This document shows positions 9,293 through 19,115 of a stretch of 64,000 nt of DNA, piece by piece (the first letter of the stretch is position 1; each line of letters starts with the position of its first letter). A program made the translations under genes and the position numbers. A model generated the notes under the pieces. The model had not been told where the DNA came from. It did no database searches and saw only the letters and a program-made list of their open reading frames with translations. Origin of the DNA: Azospira sp. I13 (lineage in GTDB: Bacteria; Pseudomonadota; Gammaproteobacteria; Burkholderiales; Rhodocyclaceae). The DNA lies in assembly GCF_003112695.1 (NCBI RefSeq), contig NZ_BFBP01000002.1, positions 299,691-363,690 on the forward strand, written 5' to 3'.

Positions 9293-9733
9293 TCAAAGGA
9301 TGCCGATGATTTCCACCTCGAAGCGCACGGACTTGCCCGCCAGCGGGTGGTTGAAGTCGAACAGGGCATGGGTCTCCGTCAGCTCGCGCAGAAAGCCAGC
9401 GAACTCGGCACCCTCCCCGTCGTTGAATTCCACCACGGCATTTTCCTTCAGCTCCATACCGGCCGGCAGGGCTTCCCGGGCGATGCGTTCCACCAGCCGG
9501 GGATTGTGCTCGCCAAAGGCCTGGGCCGGCTCCAGCAGAAACACCAGGCGCTCGCCGGCCGGCTGGCCGAGGAGACACTTTTCCAGGTTTTCCGCCAACT
9601 GGCCACTGCCCATTTGCAGGGTGGCCGGCTTCATGTCGAAAGTATTGAGAATCTCGCTGCCGTCACTGGTCGTCACCCGGTAGTGCAGGGTGAGAAAGCT
9701 GTCGGGCGCGACGGTGATCTGGGTTTCGCTCAT
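9293..9733 (-). CDS. fkpB: FKBP-type peptidyl-prolyl isomerase (SlpA/FkpB)
   Basis: 146 residues, close to the 149 of E. coli SlpA. The N-terminal FKBP core has [11 protein letters not shown] and a long insert-in-flap chaperone domain in the middle (about residues 65-125), ending with the FKBP strand [11 protein letters not shown]. Cytoplasmic folding helper and prolyl isomerase. Its start codon shares one base with the stop of the upstream Mo-protein gene, so the two are probably translated together. lspA-fkpB-ispH is a conserved neighbourhood, and here an extra gene sits between lspA and fkpB. Confidence 0.92.
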   Translation of the reverse strand: MSETQITVAPDSFLTLHYRVTTSDGSEILNTFDMKPATLQMGSGQLAENLEKCLLGQPAGERLVFLLEPAQAFGEHNPRLVERIAREALPAGMELKENAVVEFNDGEGAEFAGFLRELTETHALFDFNHPLAGKSVRFEVEIIGIL

Positions 9734-10293
9734 CAGGAGTACCGCTCTTCTTTCCAGGGATCTGCTTCGTTATGGTAGCCGCGCACCTCCCAGTAACCCG
9801 GGCGGTCTTCGGCATGGAATTCAATGGCCGAGAGCCATTTGGCGCTCTTCCAGGCGTAACGTTTGGGCAGCACCAGGCGTACCGGGCCACCGTGTTCGAT
9901 GGCCAGAGGGGCATCATCCACCGAATGGGCCACCAGCACATCGTCGTCCAGCAGGGCAGACAGAGACACGTTGGTGGTGTAGCCGTCGTAGCTGTGCAAC
10001 GTCACATGCCGGGCCTCGGGCAAGGGGCCAGCCAGGGCCACCACCTCGCGAGCCAGCACGCCCTCCCAAGGCACATCCAGACGGCTCCAGGTGGTGACGC
10101 AATGAAAGTCGTTGATCAACCGCACCTGGGGCAGGGAGAGCAGGTGATCCCAGTCCAGTACCAGCTCCTGGCTCACCAGGCCAAACAAACGCAGTTGCCA
10201 GTTTTCGTGGTGGATATCGGGCTGGATACCCAGATCCAGCACCGGGAAGTCGGTCACCAGGCGTTGGCCTGGTGGAATGCGCGGCTTGTTCAT
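9733..10293 (-). CDS. Sulfite oxidase-like molybdopterin-dependent oxidoreductase
   Basis: 186 residues consisting almost entirely of the sulfite-oxidase-type molybdopterin domain. The likely Mo ligand is Cys65 in NDFHCVTTWSR. The downstream motif VPWEGVL and the HGGPVRLVLPKRYAWKSAKW segment are typical of the family. There is no signal peptide, heme domain or dimerisation domain, unlike periplasmic MsrP (YedY) or eukaryotic sulfite oxidase. It resembles the small YuiH-like family. The substrate and electron partner are unknown. It is inserted between lspA (12 bases upstream) and fkpB (one-base overlap), so it is co-transcribed with housekeeping genes. Confidence 0.8.
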   Translation of the reverse strand: MNKPRIPPGQRLVTDFPVLDLGIQPDIHHENWQLRLFGLVSQELVLDWDHLLSLPQVRLINDFHCVTTWSRLDVPWEGVLAREVVALAGPLPEARHVTLHSYDGYTTNVSLSALLDDDVLVAHSVDDAPLAIEHGGPVRLVLPKRYAWKSAKWLSAIEFHAEDRPGYWEVRGYHNEADPWKEERYS

Positions 10294-10305
10294 AATGGCC
10301 CTGTC

Positions 10306-10806
10306 TCAGGAAACGGAGGAATCCGGATTTCCTTGGACAGGCTTGCGGCGAATTTGATCCCAGGCCAGCAACACGGCCCCCACCGAGATGGCCGAATCCG
10401 CCACGTTGAAGGCGGGGAAATACCAGCCGGCCGCATGCACCTGGACGAAATCCACCACGGCGCCAAAGCGCAGGCGGTCAATCGCGTTGCCCAAGGCGCC
10501 GCCCATGATCAGGGTCAGGGAGAAGCAGAGCAGGCGCTCGGCCAGGTGTTGCCGCAACATCCAGCCAATCCAGCCGGATACGCCGAGGGCCAGCAGCGTA
10601 AAGAACCAGCGCTGCCACCCCGGCTGATCTGCCAGAAAACTAAAGGCCGCGCCCCGATTGAAGACAAAGACCCAGTTGAAAAACGACGTCACGGTCACCG
10701 CATCGCCGTAGTTCAGGGTTGTCAGCACCACCCATTTGGAGAGCTGGTCGAGGACGATGACCAGGGCCGCCAGCCCGTACCAGCGGCCCAGGGAGGACTT
10801 AGGCAT
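10306..10806 (-). CDS. lspA: Lipoprotein signal peptidase (signal peptidase II)
   Basis: Inner-membrane aspartyl protease that removes lipoprotein signal peptides. 166 residues from the ATG at 10806, with four membrane helices. The family motifs include [19 protein letters not shown] (with the first catalytic Asp) and [11 protein letters not shown] (with the second). The start overlaps the ileS stop by eight bases (ATGCCTAA), so translation is coupled. The ileS-lspA order is universal among proteobacteria. Confidence 0.96.
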   Translation of the reverse strand: MPKSSLGRWYGLAALVIVLDQLSKWVVLTTLNYGDAVTVTSFFNWVFVFNRGAAFSFLADQPGWQRWFFTLLALGVSGWIGWMLRQHLAERLLCFSLTLIMGGALGNAIDRLRFGAVVDFVQVHAAGWYFPAFNVADSAISVGAVLLAWDQIRRKPVQGNPDSSVS

Positions 10807-13591
10807 GGGTCCGGGCCTCGCCGTCGCCGTGCAGGTTGCTGTCGCAACGGCCGCACAGTTCGGGGTGTTCCGGGTTGCTGCCCACATCGTCCCGGTAGTG
10901 CCAGCAACGCTCGCACTTCTTCTGGGTGGAGGCCTCGGCGGTGATGGTATCGGCGCCCTGGGCCAGGCTCACCTTGGAGCAAATGAGGACGAAACGCAGG
11001 TCATCGCCCAGGCTGGCCAGGGCAGCATACTTATCGCCATCAGCCTGAATACGCACTTCGGCCTGGAGGGAGGCACCGATCTTGCCGGCTTCCCGTAGTT
11101 CTTCCAGCACCTTGCTCACATCGCCCCGTACCTCGCGCACCAGGCCCCACTTGGCCAGCAGGGCCGCTTCGTCGCCCTGAGCCGGCAGGTCATGCCAGGT
11201 GTGGAACATGATGGACTGGTCCGCATCGCCGGAGAGGATCTGCCACACTTCCTCGGCGGTGAAGGAGAGGATCGGCGCCATCAGGCGGATGAAGCTCTGG
11301 GTGACGTGCCACAGGGCGCTCTGGGCCGAGCGGCGGGCCTTGGAACCGGGGGCGGTGGTGTACAGGCGGTCCTTCAGGATATCCAGCCAGAAGCCGCCCA
11401 GGTCCTCGGAACAGAAGGTCTGCAGGGCCTGCACCACGCGATGGAACTCGTAGCGGTCGTAGTCGGCCTGGGCCTGGGTCTGCAGCTGGCGGGTCAGGGC
11501 CAGGGTGTAACGGTCGATCTCGAACCACTCGGCTACCGGCAGCATATCCTTGGCGGCGTCGAAGTCAGCCACGTTGGCCAGCAGGAAGCGCAGGGTGTTG
11601 CGGATGCGGCGGTAGGCTTCCACCACCCGGGCCAGGATTTCCTTGGACATGGCCAATTCGCCGGAGTAGTCCGTAGCCGCCACCCACAGGCGCAGGATGT
11701 CGGCGCCCATCTTGTCGGAGACTTCCTGGGGCAGGATGGTGTTGCCCAGGGACTTGCTCATCTTGCGCCCCTGCTGGTCCACCGTGAAGCCGTGGGTGAG
11801 CAGGGCCTTGTAGGGCGGGTGGCCGTCGATGGCGGCGCCGGTGAGCAGGGAGGAATGGAACCAGCCCCGGTGCTGGTCCGAGCCTTCCAGGTAGAGGTCG
11901 GCGCGAGGGCCGGTGGCGTGGCCGTCGTTATGGGAGCCGCGCAGCACGTGCCAGTGGGTGGTGCCGGAGTCGAACCAGACGTCCAGGGTGTCGCTGATCT
12001 TTTCGTACTGGGCGGCTTCGGCCCCCAGCAGTTCGGCCGCATCCAGCTTGAACCAGGCTTCGATGCCTTCCTGCTCCACGCGCTGGGCCACTTCCTCCAT
12101 CAACTCCACGGTGCGCGGATGCAGTTCGCCCGTTTCCTTGTGCAGGAAGAAGGGAATCGGCACGCCCCAGTTGCGCTGGCGGGAGATGCACCAGTCGGGC
12201 CGGTTGGCGATCATGGATTGCAGGCGGGGCTTGCCCCAGGCCGGATAGAAGGCGGTGGCCTCGACCCCGGCCAGGGCCTTTTCGCGCAAGGACTTGCCGT
12301 CGGTGGGCAGGCGGTCCATGCCGACGAACCACTGGGCGGTGGCCCGGTAGATCACCGGCGTCTTGTGGCGCCAGCAGTGCATGTAGCTGTGGCTGACATT
12401 GCCGTGGGAAAGCAGGCAGCCCACTTCGGTCAGCTTGTCGCAGATGGCCTGGTTGGCCTTCCAGATGGAGAGGCCGCCGAAGAAGGGCAGCTCGTCCACA
12501 TAGACGCCATCACCCTTGACGATGGAAATGATCTCGTCGTTGCCGCGGCCGTAATGGCGCCAAGCGTTGAAGTCGTCCACGCCGTGGGCGGGGGCGCAAT
12601 GGACGATGCCGGTGCCCGCATCCAGGCCCACATAGTCGGCCAGGTAGACGACGGAAACGCGGTCGTAGAAGGGGTGGCGGAATTCCAGGCGCTCCAGGGC
12701 CTTGCCCTTGACGGTCGCCAGCACCGTGCCTTCGCAACCGTAGCGTTTCAGGCAGTCGGCCACCAGCTCCTTGGCCAGCACCAGCAGACGGTCCCCCGTG
12801 TCCACCAGGGCGTATTCATGTTCGGGGTGGATATTGAGGGCCTGGTTGGCGGGAATGGTCCACGGGGTGGTGGTCCAGATCACGGCATAGGCAGGCTTGG
12901 GCAGGGCGTTGAGGCCAAAGGCCGCAGCCAGCTTGGGGGCATCGGCTTCACTGATGGGGAAGGCCACGTCGATGGTGGGGGACTTCTTGTCCGCGTATTC
13001 CACCTCGGCCTCGGCCAGGGCGGAGCCGCAGTCGAAGCACCAATTGACGGGCTTCAGGCCCTTGAAGACGTAGCCCTGCTTGACCATCTCGGCCAGGGCG
13101 CGGATCTCGCCGGCCTCGTTGGCGAAGTTCATGGTCAGGTAGGGGTTGTCCCAGTCGCCCAGCACGCCGAGACGGATGAATTCCTTCTTCTGCACTTCCA
13201 CCTGCTCGGCGGCGTAGCTGCGACACAGTTCCCGCACCTTGTCGGCGGGCAGGTTCTTGCCGTGGGTGACTTCGATCTTGTGCTCGATGGGCAGGCCGTG
13301 GCAGTCCCAGCCCGGCACGTAGGGCGCATCAAAGCCAGCCAGGGTCTTGGAGCGGACGATGATGTCCTTGAGAATCTTGTTCAGGGCGTGGCCCAGGTGC
13401 AGGTTGCCGTTGGCGTAGGGAGGGCCGTCGTGCAGGATGAACTTGGGCCGGCCGGCGCAGATCTCGCGAATCTTCTGGTACAGCTTCTTTTCCTGCCATT
13501 GCTGCACCCACTGGGGCTCCCGTTTGGGCAGGTCGCCGCGCATGGGGAAGGGAGTGTCGGGAAGATTCAGGGAGTTCTTGTAGTCAGCCAT
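10799..13591 (-). CDS. ileS: Isoleucyl-tRNA synthetase
   Basis: 930 residues, the usual bacterial length. The class I HIGH motif appears as HLGH at residues 65-68 and the KMSKS motif at 610-614. A C-terminal zinc finger with two CxxC pairs (CERC...CGRC) lies at about 893-913. Attaches isoleucine to tRNA-Ile and edits mischarged valine through the CP1 domain. It lies 26 bases downstream of ribF and overlaps lspA. Confidence 0.98.
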   Translation of the reverse strand: MADYKNSLNLPDTPFPMRGDLPKREPQWVQQWQEKKLYQKIREICAGRPKFILHDGPPYANGNLHLGHALNKILKDIIVRSKTLAGFDAPYVPGWDCHGLPIEHKIEVTHGKNLPADKVRELCRSYAAEQVEVQKKEFIRLGVLGDWDNPYLTMNFANEAGEIRALAEMVKQGYVFKGLKPVNWCFDCGSALAEAEVEYADKKSPTIDVAFPISEADAPKLAAAFGLNALPKPAYAVIWTTTPWTIPANQALNIHPEHEYALVDTGDRLLVLAKELVADCLKRYGCEGTVLATVKGKALERLEFRHPFYDRVSVVYLADYVGLDAGTGIVHCAPAHGVDDFNAWRHYGRGNDEIISIVKGDGVYVDELPFFGGLSIWKANQAICDKLTEVGCLLSHGNVSHSYMHCWRHKTPVIYRATAQWFVGMDRLPTDGKSLREKALAGVEATAFYPAWGKPRLQSMIANRPDWCISRQRNWGVPIPFFLHKETGELHPRTVELMEEVAQRVEQEGIEAWFKLDAAELLGAEAAQYEKISDTLDVWFDSGTTHWHVLRGSHNDGHATGPRADLYLEGSDQHRGWFHSSLLTGAAIDGHPPYKALLTHGFTVDQQGRKMSKSLGNTILPQEVSDKMGADILRLWVAATDYSGELAMSKEILARVVEAYRRIRNTLRFLLANVADFDAAKDMLPVAEWFEIDRYTLALTRQLQTQAQADYDRYEFHRVVQALQTFCSEDLGGFWLDILKDRLYTTAPGSKARRSAQSALWHVTQSFIRLMAPILSFTAEEVWQILSGDADQSIMFHTWHDLPAQGDEAALLAKWGLVREVRGDVSKVLEELREAGKIGASLQAEVRIQADGDKYAALASLGDDLRFVLICSKVSLAQGADTITAEASTQKKCERCWHYRDDVGSNPEHPELCGRCDSNLHGDGEARTHA

Positions 13592-13617
13592 AACAGCCTC
13601 AAATGCCTAAGGTTTTC

Positions 13618-14541
13618 TTAACGCTGGAAAAATGCGCGGGCGGCTTCCGCGTCCTGGCCAATCTGGGCCACGAGCGCGTTGAAGTCGGGGAATTTCATCT
13701 CGTCCCGCAGCTTGTGCAGGAAGGAAACGGAAAGGTGGGCGCCGTAGATGTCGCCGTCGAAATCAAAGAGGTGCACTTCCAGCAGGGGGCGCATCTCGCC
13801 GCCCACGGTGGGGCGCACCCCCAGGTTGGCCACCCCGTTGAGGGGCTGGCCGCCGGCGCCGGTGACGCGCACAGCGAAGACCCCGGTGAGCGGCAAGGGA
13901 TTGTGCTTGATGCGGATGTTGGCAGTGGCAAAGCCCAGCTGGCGCCCCAGCTTCTGGCCATGCACCACCCGGCCGTCGATGCTGTAGGGCCGGCCCAGCA
14001 GGCGGGCAGCCCGGGCCATGTCGCCAGCCGCCAGGGCCTCGCGCACGCCGGAGCTGGAGGCCCGCTCGCCCCCGGTCAGCACGCTCTCCATGGCCTCCAC
14101 CTGGAAGCCGAAGGAGGCACCGGCTGCCTGCAGCAGGGCGAAATCGCCGGCCCGGCGGGCACCGAAGCGAAAGTCGTCGCCGATGATGAGGTGGCGCACC
14201 TTGAGGCAGCGCACCAGCACCTGTTCGATGAATTCGTCCGCTGTCAGGGCAGCGAAGACGGTGTTGAAGGGGCTGACGCAGGCCAGGTCGGCGCCGTAAT
14301 TCTGCAGCAGCTCCAATTTTTCGCGCAGGGTGGTGAGCCGGGCCGGGGCCGAGGCCGGATCGAAGAATTCCCGGGGATGGGGCTCGAAGGTCAGCACCGC
14401 CGCCGGCAACCCGCAAGCCGAAGCCGCCTGCCGCACCCGGGCGAGCAGGGCCTGGTGGCCAAGATGTGCGCCATCGAAATTGCCGATGGTCAGCACCGTG
14501 GCACTGGGGGCCGGGGTTTTAACGCCGCGCAGGACGAGCAT
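13618..14541 (-). CDS. ribF: Bifunctional riboflavin kinase / FAD synthetase
   Basis: 307 residues. The N-terminal nucleotidyltransferase domain has TIGNFDGAHLGH (about residues 18-30). The C-terminal riboflavin kinase domain (about 185-305) includes the family segment RVVHGQKLGRQLGFATANI. Converts riboflavin to FMN and then FAD. First gene of the ribF-ileS-lspA run. A consensus -10 box (TATAAT) lies about 55 bases upstream. Confidence 0.96.
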   Translation of the reverse strand: MLVLRGVKTPAPSATVLTIGNFDGAHLGHQALLARVRQAASACGLPAAVLTFEPHPREFFDPASAPARLTTLREKLELLQNYGADLACVSPFNTVFAALTADEFIEQVLVRCLKVRHLIIGDDFRFGARRAGDFALLQAAGASFGFQVEAMESVLTGGERASSSGVREALAAGDMARAARLLGRPYSIDGRVVHGQKLGRQLGFATANIRIKHNPLPLTGVFAVRVTGAGGQPLNGVANLGVRPTVGGEMRPLLEVHLFDFDGDIYGAHLSVSFLHKLRDEMKFPDFNALVAQIGQDAEAARAFFQR

Positions 14542-14824
14542 GGTGAAAGCCGGAATCCTTCCGTAGCCCCGGGTGGGGCGCGAAAAAAGGCTGAATTATA
14601 ACGGTTTTGCCTCCGCCCTGCGGCCCTGCCCCTTTGCCAAGAGCGGGGCTGGGGAGCAGGCGGGACGGGCCTCCGCCCATGGGTAGGCCGGAGAGGCAGG
14701 AAGGACGCGGCAAGCGGCGATGGCACGAGGGAGAAGGCCGCCCTGCTTGCCTCCCAGGGCATTCCTTATTCCGCATATGGGCCGACAGGCGGGCGGAATG
14801 TCGCCTGCCCGGCGAGCCACCGCC
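14542..14824 (-). promoter_or_regulatory. amiC-ribF intergenic region with a ribF -10 box
   Basis: Both flanking genes are on the minus strand. A perfect TATAAT lies on the minus strand at 14595-14600, but no good -35 is seen 16-18 bases upstream of it. A short GCCCC/GGGGC inverted repeat (about 14567-14580) falls inside the resulting ribF leader. It does not resemble an FMN riboswitch. The rest is GC-rich with nothing recognisable. Confidence 0.45.
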
Positions 14825-16180
14825 TCAATCCAGCCGGGCGAGGCGGGACTTGGCGAGGGGCGGATTACGGGCGAAGTACTGACGGATGCCCTTGAGCATG
14901 GCCTCGGCCATACGGTCCTGGTAGGCATCGTCGTTGAGGCGCTTTTCCTCTTCCGGATTACTGATAAAGGCCGTCTCCACCAGGATGGACGGAATATCCG
15001 GCGCCTTCAGCACGGCAAAGCCGGCCTGTTCGACGCTGGCCTTGTGCAGGGCATTGATGCCCCCCAGTTCCCCCAGCACGGCCTTGCCCAGCTTCAGGCT
15101 GTCATTGATGGTGGCGGTCTGGGAGAGATCCAGCAGGGTGCGGGCGAGGAAGGGGTCCTTGACGCCGATATTCACGCCACCGATGAGGTCGGCCTCGTTT
15201 TCCTTCTGGGCCAGCCAGCGGGCCTGGGAACTGGAAGCGCCACGCTCGGAGAGGACGAACACCGAGGACCCTCGGGCATCGGGGCTGATCCAGGCGTCGG
15301 CGTGGATGGAAACGAAGAGATCGGCCTGCACCCGGCGGGCCTTCTGCACCCGCATGTGCAGGGGCACGAAGAAATCCGAATCCCGGGTCAGCACCGCCCG
15401 CATATTGGGCTCGGCATCGATCTTGGCCTTCAGGCGCTTGGCGATGGAGAGCACCACGTTCTTCTCGTGGCTGCCGCCCTTGCCCACCGCCCCCGGGTCT
15501 TCGCCACCGTGGCCCGGATCCAGGGTGATGGTAACGAGTCGATCCACCACCGGCTTGGTGTTGCGCTTCACCGGCTCGGCAGGCTTGGCTTCTGCCTGGA
15601 GCTTGGGTCTGGCTTCCGGCTCCGGTGCCACCTCCTTGCGGCCAGCCTCGGCGACGGCATCCGGCACGGCCGGCTCCTGCTTTTCCAGCAGCGACAGCAG
15701 CGGATCGGGGGGATTCAGGGGGTACACATCCAGCACCAGGCGGCTGCCGTACTCGCCCACCGGCTTGAGGGAGAAGACCTGGGGCTGCACCTCGGTCTTC
15801 AGCTCCATGACCAGGCGCACCACGCCGGGCTTGAAGCGGCCGGCCCGCAGCAGCTTGATGTAGGGATCGTCGGGCGCCACCTTGTTAGAAAGGCTTTCCA
15901 GCACACCGTTGAATTCAATGCCTTCGATATCCACCACCAGTCGCTCCGGGTTCTTCACGGAGAACTGGGTAAATTTCAGGGGCGCGCCGCCCGGTGCATC
16001 GTGCTCCAGGGTCACCCGGGTGTAGTCGGCAGCAGGCCAGACCCGCACCGAAAGGATGGAGGGCGCCTTGCCGGCAGCGGCCCGGGCCAGGGGGGTGACG
16101 AGCAGGACCAGGGCGGCCCCGCCGGCTTTCAGCAGGGCGCGGCGGCGCTCGGCAGGCGGGACATGAGAGCGTTTACGCAT
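14825..16180 (-). CDS. amiC: N-acetylmuramoyl-L-alanine amidase (AmiC type)
   Basis: Periplasmic zinc amidase that cuts septal peptidoglycan during daughter-cell separation. 451 residues: a basic RRR-containing signal, possibly Tat-type (residues 11-36), an AMIN domain (about 42-155), a Pro/Ala/Glu linker (about 157-212) and an Amidase_3 domain (about 215-440). Zinc ligands His224, Glu239 and His293 are visible, as is the late catalytic glutamate in ILVETAFISN. The gene starts inside the 3' end of tsaE with a 52-base overlap in another frame, a common arrangement for this pair. Confidence 0.94.
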   Translation of the reverse strand: MRKRSHVPPAERRRALLKAGGAALVLLVTPLARAAAGKAPSILSVRVWPAADYTRVTLEHDAPGGAPLKFTQFSVKNPERLVVDIEGIEFNGVLESLSNKVAPDDPYIKLLRAGRFKPGVVRLVMELKTEVQPQVFSLKPVGEYGSRLVLDVYPLNPPDPLLSLLEKQEPAVPDAVAEAGRKEVAPEPEARPKLQAEAKPAEPVKRNTKPVVDRLVTITLDPGHGGEDPGAVGKGGSHEKNVVLSIAKRLKAKIDAEPNMRAVLTRDSDFFVPLHMRVQKARRVQADLFVSIHADAWISPDARGSSVFVLSERGASSSQARWLAQKENEADLIGGVNIGVKDPFLARTLLDLSQTATINDSLKLGKAVLGELGGINALHKASVEQAGFAVLKAPDIPSILVETAFISNPEEEKRLNDDAYQDRMAEAMLKGIRQYFARNPPLAKSRLARLD

Positions 16181-16680
16181 TGCTCACCTCCCGGAGAATG
16201 GGGTTGCAGCAGAACATCACGGCCATCGCAGCTATCGCCTTCGCGAAAACGGTAAGAGAGGACGAGATCCGGCTTCGGCACAAAGCCAGCGGCTTTGTCC
16301 GGCCATTCCACAAGGCACAGGGCCCCTTGGCGGAAATAATCGTCCAATCCAGCATCGACAAACTCTTCCGGCGACTCGAAACGATAAAAATCAAAGTGAT
16401 ACAAGTATAAGCTCGAAAGTTTGTAAACTTCAACCAGGGTATAGGTCGGGCTCTTCACCGGCCCGGTGTGCCCCAGGGCGCGCAACAGGGCGCGCACCAG
16501 GGTGGTCTTGCCTGCCCCCAGATCCCCTTCCAGATAAATCACCAGACCGGCCCCCGCCACCTGGGCCAGGGCTGCCCCAAGGGCCTGGGTCGCCGCCTCA
16601 TCGGGCAAAAACAGGCAGGGGGCGGGCAAACTTTGGCCTGGATTAAGGGCCAAATCGGGAGATTGGTTAAGATCGGGCAT
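16129..16680 (-). CDS. tsaE: tRNA threonylcarbamoyladenosine biosynthesis ATPase TsaE
   Basis: P-loop ATPase that supports TsaB/TsaD in making t6A37 on tRNAs. 183 residues. Walker A GDLGAGKTT is at residues 52-60, and the family segments SPTYTLVEVY and YHFDFYRF follow. The first 25 residues are an extra tail. The start codon is directly next to the queG start on the other strand (no spacer), so one of the two genes must be transcribed from a promoter inside the other. Confidence 0.94.
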   Translation of the reverse strand: MPDLNQSPDLALNPGQSLPAPCLFLPDEAATQALGAALAQVAGAGLVIYLEGDLGAGKTTLVRALLRALGHTGPVKSPTYTLVEVYKLSSLYLYHFDFYRFESPEEFVDAGLDDYFRQGALCLVEWPDKAAGFVPKPDLVLSYRFREGDSCDGRDVLLQPHSPGGEQCVNALMSRLPSAAAPC

Positions 16681-17838
16681 ATGGAAAAACCGGAAACAAC
16701 GACAAAAAGCGCCAGGGTGGCGGACGCAATGACCCAGACCGGGGCGGATGCCGCAAACTCAACAGTGCCGGCAGCGCGGGACTGGGCCGGCTTGATCGCC
16801 CGCCTCAGGGGCTGGGCCCGGGAACTGGGTTTCGCCAACCTGACCATCAGCCGGGCCGAGGTGGGCAGTGCCGGCCAGGGCCTGTTGCAATGGCTGGAGC
16901 AGGGCTACCACGGGACCATGGATTATATGGCCAAACACGCCCCCCTGCGGCTCGATCCGGACCTGCTGGTGAGCGGTGTGCAGACGGTGCTTTCGGTGCG
17001 CCTGCCCTACCTGCCCGAAGGCCGGTCCCCCGGGGAAGTGCTGGCGGACGCCGAACTGGGCTACGTCTCCCGCTACGCCCTGGGCCGGGACTATCACAAG
17101 GTGGTGCGCAACCGCCTGCAGAAGCTCGCCGACCGCCTGCAGGCGGAAGTCGGCCCCTTCGGCTATCGGGTCTTTTCCGACTCGGCGCCGGTGATGGAGG
17201 TGGAATTCGGCCGCAAATCCGGCCTGGGCTGGCGTGGCAAACACACCCTGCTGCTGACCCGGGAGGGCTCCTGGCATTTCCTCGGCGAGATCTACACCGA
17301 CCTGCCCCTGCCGCCGGATGCACCAGTGAGCGACCATTGCGGCGCCTGCACCCGCTGTATCGAGGTTTGCCCCACCCGGGCCATCGTCGCCCCCTACGAG
17401 GTCGATGCCCGACGCTGCATTTCCTACCTGACCATCGAGCAGGACGGCCCCATTCCCGAGGACCTGCGCCCCCTGCTGGGCAACCGCATCTACGGCTGTG
17501 ACGACTGCCAGCTTTTTTGCCCCTGGAACCGCTTCGGCCAGCTGGGGGACCCGGACTTCACCCCCCGCCAGGGGCTGGATTCGGCGCGCCTCTCCACCCT
17601 GATGGTCTGGAGCGAGGCGGATTTCCTCGAGCGCCTGGCCGGCAGCCCCATCCGCCGCATCGGCATTGCCTCCTGGCGGCGCAACATCGCCGTGGCCCTG
17701 GGCAACGGCCCGGCCACCGCAGAAGCCAAGGCCGCCCTGGCCGCCCGCCGCAACGACGATTCGCCGCTGGTGCGGGAACACGTGGCCTGGGCGCAGCGAC
17801 AGCTGGAAAGCAAAACGCCGCCCGAAGGCGGCGTCTAG
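16681..17838 (+). CDS. queG: Epoxyqueuosine reductase
   Basis: Cobalamin- and Fe-S-dependent enzyme that performs the last step of queuosine synthesis on tRNA. 385 residues from the first ATG, slightly longer than usual. Two 4Fe-4S clusters are supported by CGACTRCIEVCPT and CDDCQLFCPWN, and the C-terminal region looks like HEAT repeats (RRNIAVALGN). The ATG at 16681 touches the tsaE start and has no Shine-Dalgarno. The in-frame ATG at 16729 has a weak AGGGTGG upstream and would give a more typical N-terminus, so it may be the true start. Confidence 0.93.
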   Translation: MEKPETTTKSARVADAMTQTGADAANSTVPAARDWAGLIARLRGWARELGFANLTISRAEVGSAGQGLLQWLEQGYHGTMDYMAKHAPLRLDPDLLVSGVQTVLSVRLPYLPEGRSPGEVLADAELGYVSRYALGRDYHKVVRNRLQKLADRLQAEVGPFGYRVFSDSAPVMEVEFGRKSGLGWRGKHTLLLTREGSWHFLGEIYTDLPLPPDAPVSDHCGACTRCIEVCPTRAIVAPYEVDARRCISYLTIEQDGPIPEDLRPLLGNRIYGCDDCQLFCPWNRFGQLGDPDFTPRQGLDSARLSTLMVWSEADFLERLAGSPIRRIGIASWRRNIAVALGNGPATAEAKAALAARRNDDSPLVREHVAWAQRQLESKTPPEGGV

Positions 17839-17858
17839 CCACGGCACGGCGCGGGCAT

Positions 17859-18254
17859 TCAGTCGGGGCGGCCCGCCACAGGCGTGGGTGCACCGGCAAA
17901 GCGCTCCTTGAGGAGCGTCCAGTCGCGGTCTTCCAGGGAAAGATTGACGGCAGCGCCGCGGGCCAGGCTCAACTGGCTCATCAATAAGGTGAGGCGCTGC
18001 CAGGCCGGGCCGCGCTCGCGCTCATCCAGAAGTTCAAGCTGGGCGCGCAGCTCCGCAATTTCCCGCCGCAGCCCCACTTCCGGCGGGGTATAGCCGGCGT
18101 TCTTGAGAATGCGCTGGGCCAGGCGTTGATCTTCCGGCACCAGCAGGTCGTCCTCCAGGTCCAGGGGCTGGCCGCTGCCAGGCAGGCCGGATAGCTCACC
18201 CTTTGCCAGGGCCTCGTTGATGCGCTGTTCCGCCAGCAACTCGAACGCCAGCAC
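17859..18254 (-). CDS. DUF1992 (DnaJ homologue subfamily C member 28-like) protein
   Basis: 131 residues, probably from a GTG start 12 bases after the sulfurtransferase stop. The N-terminal part carries the DUF1992 pattern: AEQRINEAL, GELSGLPGSGQPLDLEDD, then QRLAQRILKNAGYTPPE. The rest is charged helix. Members occur widely in bacteria and in eukaryotic DNAJC28, but the molecular role is unknown. Convergent with queG. Confidence 0.85.
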   Translation of the reverse strand: MLAFELLAEQRINEALAKGELSGLPGSGQPLDLEDDLLVPEDQRLAQRILKNAGYTPPEVGLRREIAELRAQLELLDERERGPAWQRLTLLMSQLSLARGAAVNLSLEDRDWTLLKERFAGAPTPVAGRPD

Positions 18255-18266
18255 CGCCCTAACCTC

Positions 18267-19115
18267 TCAACGCGCCACCGGCCGCGCCGGATCGGCGCAC
18301 CATTCGCTCCAGGAACCGGCATAGAGCCGGGAGCCGGGCAGGCCGGCAATCTCCATGGCCAGCAGGTTGTGGCAGGCAGAAACGCCGGAGCCACACTGGT
18401 GCACCACCGCTTCCGGCGCAAAGCCGGCCAGGGTCTCTGCCCACTCCTGGCGCAGCTGTTCTGCCGGCTTGAAGCGGCCATCGCTCCCCAGGTTGTCGCG
18501 GAAGAAGCGGTTGCGGGCACCGGGGATATGGCCGCCCACCGGGTCGACGGTTTCGTTTTCGCCGCGGAAGCGGTCCGGCGCCCGGGCATCGACGATGATG
18601 CGGCCGGGCTGGCCCAGACCATCGAGAACCTCGACAGCAGACAGCACCCAGCCCCGGGGCGCGGGGGTAAAGGTTCGGACGGCGGGGGCCGGCAGCTCAG
18701 CCGTCAGGGCACCGCCGGCCGCGGTCCACGCCGGCAGGCCGCCATCCAGCAGGGCCACGGCCTCGTGGCCGAGCCAGCGCAGCAGCCACCACAAGCGGCC
18801 GGCCATCATGCCGCCGCAGTCGTCGTAGGCCACCACCTGGATGCCAGGGCCGAGGCCAACCCGTCCCAGGGTCGCCGCCAGGGCAGCCACCTCGGGCAGG
18901 GGATGGCGCCCGTTACGGCCGCTCTTGGGGCCGGATAGATCCCGATCCAGATGCAGAAAGACGGCCCCGGGGATGTGCCCCTGGGCATAAGCCGTCTCGC
19001 CAGTGGCCGGATTGGCCAGATCGTGGCGGCAATCCACCACCACCCAGGCAGGGTCGCCGAGGTGGGAGGCCAGAGTGGCCGCCTCCACCAGGGTGGTGTG
19101 GATAGCCACGGACAT
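18267..19115 (-). CDS. sseA: Thiosulfate/3-mercaptopyruvate sulfurtransferase
   Basis: Two rhodanese domains in 282 residues. The N-terminal domain (about 8-140) is inactive, and the C-terminal domain carries the active-site loop CGSGVSA with catalytic Cys241. The CGSGVxA loop points to mercaptopyruvate- or thiosulfate-type transferases, and substrate choice cannot be fixed by eye. Transfers sulfane sulfur to thiols or cyanide. The start shares one base with the stop of the upstream STAS-like gene, so they form one transcript with the DUF1992 gene. Confidence 0.9.
   Translation of the reverse strand: MSVAIHTTLVEAATLASHLGDPAWVVVDCRHDLANPATGETAYAQGHIPGAVFLHLDRDLSGPKSGRNGRHPLPEVAALAATLGRVGLGPGIQVVAYDDCGGMMAGRLWWLLRWLGHEAVALLDGGLPAWTAAGGALTAELPAPAVRTFTPAPRGWVLSAVEVLDGLGQPGRIIVDARAPDRFRGENETVDPVGGHIPGARNRFFRDNLGSDGRFKPAEQLRQEWAETLAGFAPEAVVHQCGSGVSACHNLLAMEIAGLPGSRLYAGSWSEWCADPARPVAR

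Noticed and set aside
11192-13621. An 809-codon plus-strand frame opposite ileS.
   Set aside because: Shadow of a conserved tRNA synthetase gene. Composition is Gly/His/Gln/Val-rich with no domain.
14542-14600. FMN riboswitch before ribF.
   Set aside because: The leader is about 50 bases and lacks the conserved RFN stems.
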